Notes: a model not told the origin generated them from the sequence alone. A DNA stretch of 6,661 nt from Rhodocyclaceae bacterium (GCA_020849155.1 JADLGU010000251.1:1-6661), one strand, 5' to 3'. Shown: positions 1 to 6,547, numbered from the stretch's first letter. Numbers and translations: made by a program.

Positions 1-3000
1 AGCAGCTTCACCTGCTCGCGGAATGGGGTGATGATCCCAACGGTCAGTTCTTCCCCCTCATCCACCATGCGCCGCAGTACCTGTCGGATGTACTCGGCCT
101 CGGCGCGATTGGTATTGCGTCCGCCCGCTTCAGCTGCCCCCTGTTCGACGATCTCGAAGCGGATGACGTCTTCGACGGGCAGGCTGCGGATCTTGATGGC
201 CTGCAGCTGGTTGTCGTAGAAGGTCTTCGAGGAAAAAGAGATCAGTTCCTGGTAGCCCCTGAAGTGCTTGCGGAGCATGATGTTGAAGTTGGCGATGAGG
301 TCAAAGAACTCGAGGATCGATTTCTTGACATCGAAGTGCTTCAAGCGCTGCAGCCGGGCTGCGGCATCCGCTACGTTGGCCCGGAAATAGGCCTCGAGAT
401 CCGTGAGGTGGCCGGCGTTGATGGCGTTGCTCGCTTGTGAGGATTTCACGTTGCTGAACTGCTTGGCGTCGCCGAAGACGACGACCTTCTTGGCCCGCAG
501 CAGCGCGGGCAAGGCCTGGGCGACGGATACCTGGCTGCCTTCGTCGATCACCACCACATCGAAGATCCGCTGCTTGAGCGGGACATACTCGGCGTAGTCG
601 CGAATGCCCGCGATGATGGCCGGGAACGCTTCCGAAAGGTGGCCGAAGCGATCCTCCGGGAACTTGGCCTTGGTCTTGATGATCCCGCCGATGTCCTTCG
701 CCGTGGCGGCCTTCTCCTGGACGAACTGGATGAAGCGTCGGTCGATCTCCCGCGTCATGCGTGCGGTGTTGAGCTGCTCCAGGCGCGACTTGGTTCCCAC
801 GTAGTCAGTGGCCGGGAGCCCCTGTAGTGACGAGGATATCCGCTGCCAGGCGCAGGCATAGCGGACAGCCTTGAAGAGGAACTGCATCAGCTCGTCGAGG
901 TCGGCGAATCCATCCTTGCCATAGGCCAGGCCATGGCCTTCCTTGCCGCCGAGGATCCCAAGGTAGATCCCGGCCACGACTTCGGCCAGTTCGGCGATGT
1001 CGCGCCGGATGGCCAGCCCGTCCCTGAAAAGGCGGTAGGCGAACCCCGTCTGGGCCTGCAGGTTGAACTTGCCGAGGGCATCGCGGATTCGGCCGAGCGC
1101 CCCCAGAACAATCTTCAGGTCGGCAAGCCGCTTGTGCAGGTCCGCCGGCGACGGGCAGGGTAGTGCGGCGCCCAGGCGCATGTTGAGCGCCTGCACCCGT
1201 CCACCCCGGAACAGGAAGCCGAAGACGGGCATCCGGAGGGCCTCATACTCCGCGATGAATTGCATCAGGACGGGGTGATGCTCGGCCTCGAGAGTCGAAA
1301 AAATCTCCAGCTCACGGCGCCTCTGCTGGAGGTCGGCCAGGTCGCCGGCCACCTTCCAGGCCGCCAGCCGCGCGAGAACGTCGGCAAGGGTGCCTTCGGG
1401 CAGTTCCTGTGCGATCCGCGGCGCCGCGTCCGGCGGCAGGCCGGCCGCCAGCCGATCGACCAGGGGGCCAAGACTCGCCAGCGCAGGTGGCTTGGCCGGG
1501 GATTGCAGGACCGGTAGGAGGCCCGGGCGCACGGCGGCGATTTCCCGTTCCATTGCATGCAGCGCATCCAGATCGGACAGCTTGACGCCCGAATACACCT
1601 CGATGGTTCGCGCGATGTCCCGTTTGAGCCCGTCGCGGACTGAGGCGGCCTCCGCCTCGATACGATCGGCGTGGGCCTTGGCCGCGGCGTAGTGTGTCTT
1701 GATCTTCTCCCGGGCCGAAGCCGAAACCAGACGGTTGTAGGTGCTGCCGCTACGGCCGAGCCGGAGGATCGGGTTGGGGAAGTCGTCATCCCCGTGCCGT
1801 ACCCGTTGCAGGGCCGATTCCAGTTTGTCCTCCACCACGTCGAGCGCCTCGGTCTTGTCCGACAGGACGAGGACGTTTTTGCCCTCGACGATGCAGTCGA
1901 AGGCGATCGCGGTGATGGTGTGCGATTTGCCTGTTCCGGGCGGGCCCTGGACAGCGATGTAATTGCAGCGCTCGTTCTTGAGGGCGGAGAGGATCTTGCG
2001 CTGTTCTTCGTTCAACGGGATGGGCGAGGTGGCTACCAGGCGCTCTGGGATCGACAGGCCTTCCCATTCCACGTCCACGGCGTCCCGCACCGATACCGGG
2101 TCTTCGGTGATGAAGCCCCGGATGATGTTCTCGAACATCCGGCAGGCTCCGTCCTGCTCCTGCTCGAATGCAAGGAGCAGCTCCTCGTAGTCGTTAAGGA
2201 TTGCTTCGTCAGATCTGTCGAAGATGGCGAAGTAGGCCGTGTTGGCGATCTTCAGGGTGGGGCTCGATTGCTGCTGCAGAGCGGGTTTCCTGAGATCGAT
2301 GCCGGCCGCGATCTCCAGCGCCGGGATGAGGCGGCCAATTACCGTTTCCATCTCGTCGACGAAGGTGCGTCCTCCATCCAGATAGATGATGCGGTCCTGG
2401 ACCGGCGAGATGGGCAGGCTCGCCGCCTCGCCGCGGCGCTCCTGGAGGATCCAGTCGATCGCTTGCTTGTTGATCAGGAGGTGTGGATCGAAATCTATTG
2501 CGAACTCGCGCCGCTCGTCGTCGAACTCGAAGGTGGCCGGGATGTAGAAAAGCGGGAAGGCATGCGGTCCGAACCGTATCTCGCAGAGATAGAGGTAGAA
2601 CGACTGCTGCTCGGAGCTGCGCAGGGCGTGCTGCAGGTCGCGCACCTCGAGGAAAGCATCGGCCGTGGCGAAATCGTTGAAGAAGTCCTGGATCCGCGTC
2701 CTGATGCTGTCGATGCCGAAGAACTCGTCGAATACCGCCTGCATCGGCGCGGCGTCGCCATTCACGATCAGGGTATTGATGGCGGTGGGCAGGTTCTCCT
2801 GCACCCTGGCCACGACCGCATCGGTGAGATCGGACTCGACATCGTAGATCGATTCGATGGCGGAATAGGCCTGCTCGCGGAAGGGGCCGTCGAGGATGGT
2901 GAGCAGCGGCTGCACCAGCTTCTCACCGCTGGCCTGCACGAACTGGAGCAGGGTGCTGTCCACGAAGCGCTCCGGGTTCTCGAGGGCGCGGCCGCGGCCG

Positions 3001-3383
3001 GCCTTGGCGTATTCGATAACCTCCCGCGCGATCCGTCCCGGCGCCTCGGGCGGGATGGCGCCGATGTGCTGGCGAATCAGGTCGCGCAAGACCGCGCTGA
3101 TCGGCGCCGTGTATTTCGAGGGGGGCAGCTTGAACTGCAGACCAGCGCCTGGTGCCGTGGCGGCGAACTTCCAAATGGCGTTGTAGAGCGAGACGTACTT
3201 CCGTAGAGGCACGCCCGTCCGGAACCCGGCTTCGGACTTCATCTGGACGCGCCGGCGGGGCGCCTGCTGACGCTTGAAGTCTGTCTGGAGGAATGTCAGG
3301 AAATAGCGCAGGACGCGCTGGGAAAACCCGGCGATGCCGTCTTGAGGAGCCTGCTTTGCGCTTGGGTCCGGTTCCATGTTCAT
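1..3383 (-). CDS. Large superfamily 1 helicase (Upf1/Dna2-like AAA_11/AAA_12 type), 3' end missing
   Basis: A continuous minus-strand frame of 1127 codons starts at ATG 3383 and is still open at base 1. A second ATG lies at 3377, and an in-frame TAA at 3417-3419 bounds the start; no good ribosome binding site is visible. Motor motifs seen: Q motif (NEEQ, Q461), Walker A GPPGTGKS (480-487, K486), an Ia-type block VLVLSDKTEALDVV (504-517), RLGR (540-543), Walker B DEGSQ (947-951), motif III GDAKQF (971-976), a motif IV region around FRGYQELISF and FYDNQL (1041-1060), and motif V VGIITPFREQV (1115-1125). Motif VI must lie beyond the window. Family knowledge predicts an ATP-driven RNA or DNA translocase or helicase in the cytoplasm. 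Residues 1-455 match no domain I can name, and about 400 mostly helical residues separate the Ia/RLGR block from Walker B. DEGSQ replaces the usual DEASQ. Large relatives often carry a C-terminal nuclease and occur in defence islands; that is inference here. Confidence 0.9.
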   Translation of the reverse strand, partial: MNMEPDPSAKQAPQDGIAGFSQRVLRYFLTFLQTDFKRQQAPRRRVQMKSEAGFRTGVPLRKYVSLYNAIWKFAATAPGAGLQFKLPPSKYTAPISAVLRDLIRQHIGAIPPEAPGRIAREVIEYAKAGRGRALENPERFVDSTLLQFVQASGEKLVQPLLTILDGPFREQAYSAIESIYDVESDLTDAVVARVQENLPTAINTLIVNGDAAPMQAVFDEFFGIDSIRTRIQDFFNDFATADAFLEVRDLQHALRSSEQQSFYLYLCEIRFGPHAFPLFYIPATFEFDDERREFAIDFDPHLLINKQAIDWILQERRGEAASLPISPVQDRIIYLDGGRTFVDEMETVIGRLIPALEIAAGIDLRKPALQQQSSPTLKIANTAYFAIFDRSDEAILNDYEELLLAFEQEQDGACRMFENIIRGFITEDPVSVRDAVDVEWEGLSIPERLVATSPIPLNEEQRKILSALKNERCNYIAVQGPPGTGKSHTITAIAFDCIVEGKNVLVLSDKTEALDVVEDKLESALQRVRHGDDDFPNPILRLGRSGSTYNRLVSASAREKIKTHYAAAKAHADRIEAEAASVRDGLKRDIARTIEVYSGVKLSDLDALHAMEREIAAVRPGLLPVLQSPAKPPALASLGPLVDRLAAGLPPDAAPRIAQELPEGTLADVLARLAAWKVAGDLADLQQRRRELEIFSTLEAEHHPVLMQFIAEYEALRMPVFGFLFRGGRVQALNMRLGAALPCPSPADLHKRLADLKIVLGALGRIRDALGKFNLQAQTGFAYRLFRDGLAIRRDIAELAEVVAGIYLGILGGKEGHGLAYGKDGFADLDELMQFLFKAVRYACAWQRISSSLQGLPATDYVGTKSRLEQLNTARMTREIDRRFIQFVQEKAATAKDIGGIIKTKAKFPEDRFGHLSEAFPAIIAGIRDYAEYVPLKQRIFDVVVIDEGSQVSVAQALPALLRAKKVVVFGDAKQFSNVKSSQASNAINAGHLTDLEAYFRANVADAAARLQRLKHFDVKKSILEFFDLIANFNIMLRKHFRGYQELISFSSKTFYDNQLQAIKIRSLPVEDVIRFEIVEQGAAEAGGRNTNRAEAEYIRQVLRRMVDEGEELTVGIITPFREQVKL

Positions 3384-3425
3384 GTCGCGGATTCTGATCG
3401 GCGGGCACGACCCGATTTATGCCAA

Positions 3426-3440
3426 TGGTACAGGATACCA
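3426..3440. repeat. Short inverted repeat upstream of the helicase start
   Basis: TGGTA and TACCA are perfect 5-base arms around a CAGGA centre, 43-57 bases upstream of the helicase ATG. The position suits an operator, but the arms are short enough to occur by chance. There is no direct evidence of function. Confidence 0.3.
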
Positions 3441-3446
3441 GCGGTG

Positions 3447-3465
3447 TGGCTCACTGACCGAGCCA
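3447..3465. repeat. Second short inverted repeat upstream of the helicase
   Basis: TGGCTC and GAGCCA form a 6-base stem around a 7-base loop, six bases from the repeat at 3426-3440. It has no T-run, so it does not look like an intrinsic terminator. A protein-binding site or a chance palindrome are both possible. Confidence 0.3.
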
Positions 3466-3501
3466 GCTCTGATGTCGTTCTTGTGTGAACGGGGGCATAA
3501 C

Positions 3502-3615
3502 TCAACCCTCGGTCTGTGCCTCGGCCTCTTGGGTACGCTCCCTGAGCCGCTTGGCAGCGGCCTCGAAGACGTCCTTCAAGATCTCGTGCGCGGCCGCTTG
3601 AGTGAGGGGGGGCCG
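3502..3615 (-). pseudogene. Possible C-terminal fragment of an unidentified gene
   Basis: This minus-strand frame has 37 codons and ends in TGA at 3502-3504. Its upstream limit is an in-frame TAG at 3616-3618 and it has no ATG; an internal TTG is the only alternative start. The translation is an amphipathic, charged segment that includes LKDVFEAAAKRLRERTQEAE, unlike the arginine/glycine-rich translations of the other frames here. A run of seven G (plus strand, 3606-3612) lies just downstream of that TAG. It may be the remnant of a gene cut by arrival of the recombinase module, or a chance helix-like frame. No family recognised. Confidence 0.2.
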
Positions 3616-3629
3616 CTACTGGCACCAAT

Positions 3630-3646
3630 GAGGATTATTGATCCTC
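3630..3646. repeat. Inverted repeat at the recombinase stop codon
   Basis: GAGGAT and ATCCTC form a perfect 6-base stem with a 5-base loop, spanning the TAA stop of the recombinase gene. On the minus transcript the stem is followed by ATTGGTGCC rather than a U-run, so a Rho-independent terminator is unlikely. It could be a weak pause or a 3'-end protecting hairpin. Confidence 0.3.
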
Positions 3647-4819
3647 TTCAGGGTTCAATTTCATCACACGATCCGTTTCGCGGTGCCGGTCGCGATCATC
3701 CTGATGCAAGTAGCCCATTGTGGTGTTGATGTCCTCATGGCGCGCGTTGGCTTGAATCCAGCGCAGATCCATTTTCATGTCCGCCTGGCGGGTTAGTGCT
3801 GTGTGTCGCAACCAGTGAGGAGAGGCGACATCAAGACGGTCTCCGAGATACGGATCTGTTTCGCGGGCCAGCACCGACGCCTGCTTGAACAACTTTTCTA
3901 GCGCGACGTAAATCGTGCTCTCGGCCGCAGGTCTTCCGCCGCGGAGAGAGGGGACCAGTGGGCTGTCGTCGCCGGCGGCTGGAAGTTCCGGCAGCCCCAT
4001 GGACGCCCGGTACTTCCTGAATTCCGTGAGTAGATCTCGAGGAACCGGAACCTCTTCGTCCTTGTTCCCCTTACCGGTCACCGACCACCACCACAGACCG
4101 TCTGGATTACGGTGGATGCTTCCCATCGTGGACAAGGGTAGATCGGAGAGGCGAGCGCCGGTAAGTGAGAATAGGCATACCAGAAAGCGCATCCGGATCT
4201 TGTAGCGCCGCTGTTCGGCGTTGTTCTCTGGCATCTGGTCGGCGGCATCCAACAAGTAGCCTACTGCTTCCCAGGGCAGGTACCTGTCGACCTTGCGGTT
4301 TCTGACCTTGGCGATTCTCATCAGCGCGGCCGGCGAGCGGTCCACGTATCCGGCTTTTTCCAGCCAGCGCAGCAGCGCCCCAACGGCAACGAGCGCCTGT
4401 CGTTGACTTGCCACCGACAGTGGGCCCTTGAATGGTCGCCAGCGGATGTCAGTCTTTGGCCATCGGCGAGACGATATCCACTGTTCGGCCTCCTTGGGCG
4501 CCAACTCTACAAGGGTTTTAAGGGTGCTCAGAAAGGTTTTGTACGCAACCAGGTCTTCAACGACCAGCGTCCGAAGACTGCGGCCACGAGCCTTGAGCCA
4601 CATGAGGAAGCGCTCAGCGTCCTTTCGGTAATTGGCAGATGTTGCGGATGACTCGCAATGCAGTAGCCATGCCTCAATGGCTTGTTCGTCGGTTTCTGCG
4701 GCGATCATTTGCCGCGGTTGAATCGTGACGATGCGGACCACTTGGGCCGGCTCGGCTGGTGGGGTCGCCGGAAACGCATTCGTGGCGTTGTTCGCCGAGG
4801 GGGTTGTGGTTTTTCTCAT
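3635..4819 (-). CDS. Tyrosine recombinase / integrase, TnpS-like by context
   Basis: This 394-residue protein should perform site-specific DNA strand exchange through a 3'-phosphotyrosine intermediate. All catalytic positions are visible: R223 in TGAR, K250 in TGKGNK, H335 and R338 in PHWLRH, H361 in ARHED, and nucleophile Y370 in TMGYLH. The H361-Y370 spacing of nine residues equals that of XerD. Residues 43-160 fit the SAM-like core-binding domain and about 178-380 the catalytic domain. The first 35 residues are Thr/Ala/Pro-rich and probably disordered, so a later start at Met38 is possible, but neither start has a strong ribosome binding site. The gene diverges from a KfrA-like gene across 137 bases, the arrangement of tnpS/tnpT in Tn4651-type transposons, where TnpS resolves cointegrates. 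No tnpA is in the window. The alternative is an integrase of an integrative element. It may be autoregulated through the repeats beside its promoter. Confidence 0.92.
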   Translation of the reverse strand: MRKTTTPSANNATNAFPATPPAEPAQVVRIVTIQPRQMIAAETDEQAIEAWLLHCESSATSANYRKDAERFLMWLKARGRSLRTLVVEDLVAYKTFLSTLKTLVELAPKEAEQWISSRRWPKTDIRWRPFKGPLSVASQRQALVAVGALLRWLEKAGYVDRSPAALMRIAKVRNRKVDRYLPWEAVGYLLDAADQMPENNAEQRRYKIRMRFLVCLFSLTGARLSDLPLSTMGSIHRNPDGLWWWSVTGKGNKDEEVPVPRDLLTEFRKYRASMGLPELPAAGDDSPLVPSLRGGRPAAESTIYVALEKLFKQASVLARETDPYLGDRLDVASPHWLRHTALTRQADMKMDLRWIQANARHEDINTTMGYLHQDDRDRHRETDRVMKLNPEEDQ

Positions 4820-4856
4820 GAATTCACTTTACCACCCCCCGCGTATTTTATTCAAC

Positions 4857-4886
4857 ATTATCCCGGTAATCATCAATAATTAGCAA
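4857..4886 (-). promoter_or_regulatory. Predicted promoter of the recombinase gene
   Basis: On the minus strand TTGCTA (4886-4881; four of six match TTGACA) is followed after 18 bases by GATAAT (4862-4857; five of six match TATAAT). Transcription would start near 4850, leaving a leader of about 30 bases before the ATG at 4819. The -35 box is the left arm of the inverted repeat at 4881-4900, so recombinase bound there would be expected to block RNA polymerase. Confidence 0.45.
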
Positions 4887-4900
4887 ATAACGTATTGCTA
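4881..4900. repeat. Inverted repeat, candidate recombinase core site
   Basis: Perfect 6-base arms TAGCAA (4881-4886) and TTGCTA (4895-4900) flank the 8-base centre ATAACGTA. Tyrosine recombinase core sites consist of two inverted binding arms around a 6-8 base crossover region, so the geometry fits, although the perfect arms are shorter than the 11-13 bases usual for such sites. It lies between the recombinase and KfrA-like genes, where the resolution site of Tn4651-type elements is found. Its role as a crossover site is inferred. Confidence 0.4.
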
Positions 4901-4923
4901 TGACGTGTAACACGTCATAACAT
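4895..4923 (+). promoter_or_regulatory. Predicted promoter of the KfrA-like operon
   Basis: TTGCTA (4895-4900) and TAACAT (4918-4923; four of six match TATAAT) are separated by exactly 17 bases. The whole spacer lies inside the perfect palindrome at 4899-4919. A protein bound to that palindrome would occlude the promoter, which suggests autoregulation by the KfrA-like protein; KfrA itself is known to repress its own promoter. The -10 match is modest. Confidence 0.4.
4899..4919. promoter_or_regulatory. Perfect palindrome, candidate operator or accessory site
   Basis: TATGACGTGT (4899-4908) and ACACGTCATA (4910-4919) are perfect 10-base arms around a single A. This is the strongest inverted repeat in the window. 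It abuts and overlaps by two bases the repeat at 4881-4900. The likely ligand is a dimer of the KfrA-like protein, by analogy with KfrA operator binding and with TnpT binding an inverted repeat within its resolution site. The assignment of ligand is inference. Confidence 0.6.
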
Positions 4924-4944
4924 AACGCATCTGCGCCGCTATTC

Positions 4945-4952
4945 AAGGAGGT
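4945..4952 (+). promoter_or_regulatory. Strong ribosome binding site of the KfrA-like gene
   Basis: AAGGAGGT is a near-perfect Shine-Dalgarno sequence ending four bases before the ATG at 4957, which fixes that start. It is the only strong site among the visible gene starts, suggesting that this protein is made at higher levels than the recombinase. Confidence 0.8.
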
Positions 4953-4956
4953 CTCG

Positions 4957-5973
4957 ATGCCGAAGAGTTCCGATGTCCAGCAAGATGATGTCTTCAAGGC
5001 GTGCGATGCCGTAAGGGACAGCGGCGAGCGTGTAACCTTCGCCCGCGTCTACAAGCAGATGGGCAACAAGGGCGGCTCAAAGGTGGTTCAGGGCTACATC
5101 GCGGAATGGCTGGACCGTGAGAACAACCGGCTCCTGCCCGGACTTCCTGATTCATTCTCAGAGCGCATCCGGCAACTAGCCGTCACCGCCTGGGATGAAT
5201 GCCTGGGTATCGCACGTGGAGAGCTGGACGGGCTACGCGGTGAGATGGAGGAGGCAATCAAGTCATCCCGTGACTCTGTGGATCGTATTCGCCTGGAAGC
5301 AGGCATGCAGGTCCATGATGCCGAAGTCCGAGCCAAATCGGCAGAGGCCACCCTCGCCGGGGCGCGCGTTGAGGCGCAGCAGCAATCCGAGCGGATCCAC
5401 GCTCAAGCGATCGAGCTGGCCAGCTTGCGTGAGGCGCTGGCCGCCGCCAACGCCAAAGTCACCAGCCTTGAAGGAGAACTGGCACGCACTAGGCAGGACG
5501 CCGATGACCATCGGATGGACATGCAGGCGCAGATCGATCGTATCGAGGAGGCCTACCGCGGCCTGGAGAGGAAGTCCCTGGAGGATATCGAGGATGCGCG
5601 CGCCGACACCCGCAATGTGCGCTCCGAACTGGAAAAGCGCCTCGCTGCTCAGACGGAAGCCGCCGAGCGGCGTGATGCCGCCAACCTGGCACGCATCGAG
5701 GAACTTGCGTCCGCGCTGGCCGGCGCACGAACCGAGGCCGAGCAGAACAAGAAGCGGGCCGAGCAGCAGGAGGCGGATTCACGAAACAGCATGGACCTGC
5801 TGACGGAGGCACGGACTGAACTCGCTCGGATTTCCAGCCGTGCGGCCGCTGTTGAGGAATACCGGCAGGCCGAATCAGCGCGCGCGGAGTCTTTGGCTTC
5901 CGAGGTGAAGCGGCTGCAGGAACGTCTCACGTCCGATGAGCGCAAGCCCAAGCAGCCTCCCCCTGGAAAGTAG
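4957..5973 (+). CDS. KfrA-like DNA-binding coiled-coil protein, TnpT-like by context
   Basis: This is a 338-residue protein. Residues about 10-60 (DVFKACDAVRDSGERVTFAR, then GNKGGSKVVQGYIAEWL) match the KfrA N-terminal domain (plasmid replication region DNA-binding type), a winged-helix or HTH-like fold. From about residue 85 to 330 the chain is almost wholly Ala/Glu/Arg/Gln-rich heptad-like helix, a long coiled coil for dimerisation or filament-like assembly, ending in a basic-proline tail (KPKQPPPGK). KfrA of plasmid RK2 binds its own operator and forms a coiled-coil stability factor. Here the gene is divergent from a tyrosine recombinase, the arrangement of tnpT in Tn4651, whose product assists TnpS; from memory TnpT is about 330 residues, close to this length. 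Its likely role is to bind the palindrome at 4899-4919, to stimulate recombination and to repress its own promoter. It is followed by an unknown gene after seven bases. Confidence 0.9.
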   Translation: MPKSSDVQQDDVFKACDAVRDSGERVTFARVYKQMGNKGGSKVVQGYIAEWLDRENNRLLPGLPDSFSERIRQLAVTAWDECLGIARGELDGLRGEMEEAIKSSRDSVDRIRLEAGMQVHDAEVRAKSAEATLAGARVEAQQQSERIHAQAIELASLREALAAANAKVTSLEGELARTRQDADDHRMDMQAQIDRIEEAYRGLERKSLEDIEDARADTRNVRSELEKRLAAQTEAAERRDAANLARIEELASALAGARTEAEQNKKRAEQQEADSRNSMDLLTEARTELARISSRAAAVEEYRQAESARAESLASEVKRLQERLTSDERKPKQPPPGK

Positions 5974-5980
5974 GCCAACC

Positions 5981-6547
5981 ATGCTTCCCGCGTCCTCCTC
6001 GGCCGCAAGCGACGTCGTTGTCGCGATCGCCGCGGCATTCCGGGGCGAGGTTTGCATTCGTCCGATCGATCCGCTCGTGCCCGAGGCCGTGTTTCATTTA
6101 CAGGTGCCGGCGTTCTCCGAACCGATCAAGATCAGCTACAAGACTTTGAGCCCGACCGATTCTGGCTCACTGCATTCACTACTGGACTTCTTGTTCGAGG
6201 GATCACGCATCAGCGTAAGGAGCTGCTGCACCAGCGCCGGCGGCGAACTCTCGTTGGAATTCCGCCAGCCCTTGCAGCTGCGCCCTTGGGAGAAGCTGCT
6301 CTACCGCACCCACGGGGATCTCCAGGACCATCTTTACGAGGACTTCATGTACGAAGCGGCGAGCTGCCTTGTTCGACGCCTGTCTGATGTTGCCGCGATT
6401 GAAGAAGTGTGGCTTTCAGCAGACATCCATTCCTGGCTGTTGGATTTTCCAACGCGCTTCCCTGACCCCAGGCCAAGTTGGGTGAAATTACTGACAGCGT
6501 GGAAAATGGTACGAGAGCGACAAGCGACTCACCTTCGGGACAACTAG
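5981..6547 (+). CDS. Unrecognised 188-residue protein in the KfrA-like operon
   Basis: The ATG at 5981 follows the upstream stop by seven bases and is preceded by a weak AAGTAGG site. An in-frame ATG at 5936 would overlap the KfrA-like gene, has no ribosome binding site, and is less likely. I do not recognise a family. The protein has no signal peptide or membrane segment and looks soluble: an N-terminal half rich in beta-prone stretches (VFHLQVPAF, PIKISYKTL, RISVRSC, ELSLEF), then a helical C-terminal half with aromatic, acidic stretches (DLQDHLYEDFMYEAASCLV, VWLSADIHSWLLDF). It contains a CC pair and no obvious catalytic motif. Tight spacing suggests translation with the KfrA-like gene and a role tied to that module, perhaps as an accessory protein. 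Its stop codon overlaps the stop of the convergent thermonuclease gene. Confidence 0.72.
   Translation: MLPASSSAASDVVVAIAAAFRGEVCIRPIDPLVPEAVFHLQVPAFSEPIKISYKTLSPTDSGSLHSLLDFLFEGSRISVRSCCTSAGGELSLEFRQPLQLRPWEKLLYRTHGDLQDHLYEDFMYEAASCLVRRLSDVAAIEEVWLSADIHSWLLDFPTRFPDPRPSWVKLLTAWKMVRERQATHLRDN

Larger units (their letters stand above)
3384..3634. other. Spacer between recombinase and helicase genes
   Basis: No convincing complete gene is visible. The spacer separates the recombinase stop from the helicase start, both on the minus strand, so it should carry the helicase promoter unless the two genes are co-transcribed. It holds three short inverted repeats and a possible gene fragment, listed separately. 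I see no strong -35/-10 pair; CATAAAT on the minus strand about 35 bases upstream of the helicase ATG is a weak -10-like element without a clear -35. Confidence 0.5.

Noticed and set aside
1671..3206. A 511-codon open frame on the plus strand, and a cluster of smaller plus-strand frames over 1-3380
   Set aside because: All are antisense to the continuous helicase frame, which carries ordered catalytic motifs over its whole length. The plus frame has no motifs or ribosome binding site, and long antisense frames are expected opposite GC-rich codons.
3380..3628. Minus-strand 82-codon frame that continues the recombinase frame after its TAA and ends in a TGA overlapping the helicase ATG
   Set aside because: The overlap would suit translational coupling, but its only start is TTG with no ribosome binding site and the product is Arg/Gly/Ser-rich low-complexity sequence. 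It looks like chance openness in GC-rich DNA. Readthrough of the TAA is possible but unsupported.
3630..3646. Intrinsic terminator for the recombinase gene
   Set aside because: The hairpin is perfect but short, spans the stop codon and has no following U-run. It is kept only as an inverted repeat.
3915..4651. Plus-strand frames over the recombinase gene
   Set aside because: They are antisense to a recombinase with all catalytic residues and correct spacing, and nothing supports translation.
5195..5812. Frames of 202 codons (plus) and up to 129 codons (minus) within the KfrA-like gene
   Set aside because: They are out-of-frame shadows of a gene with a strong ribosome binding site and a recognisable N-terminal domain. 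Their translations are Arg/Pro/Ser-rich with no motifs.
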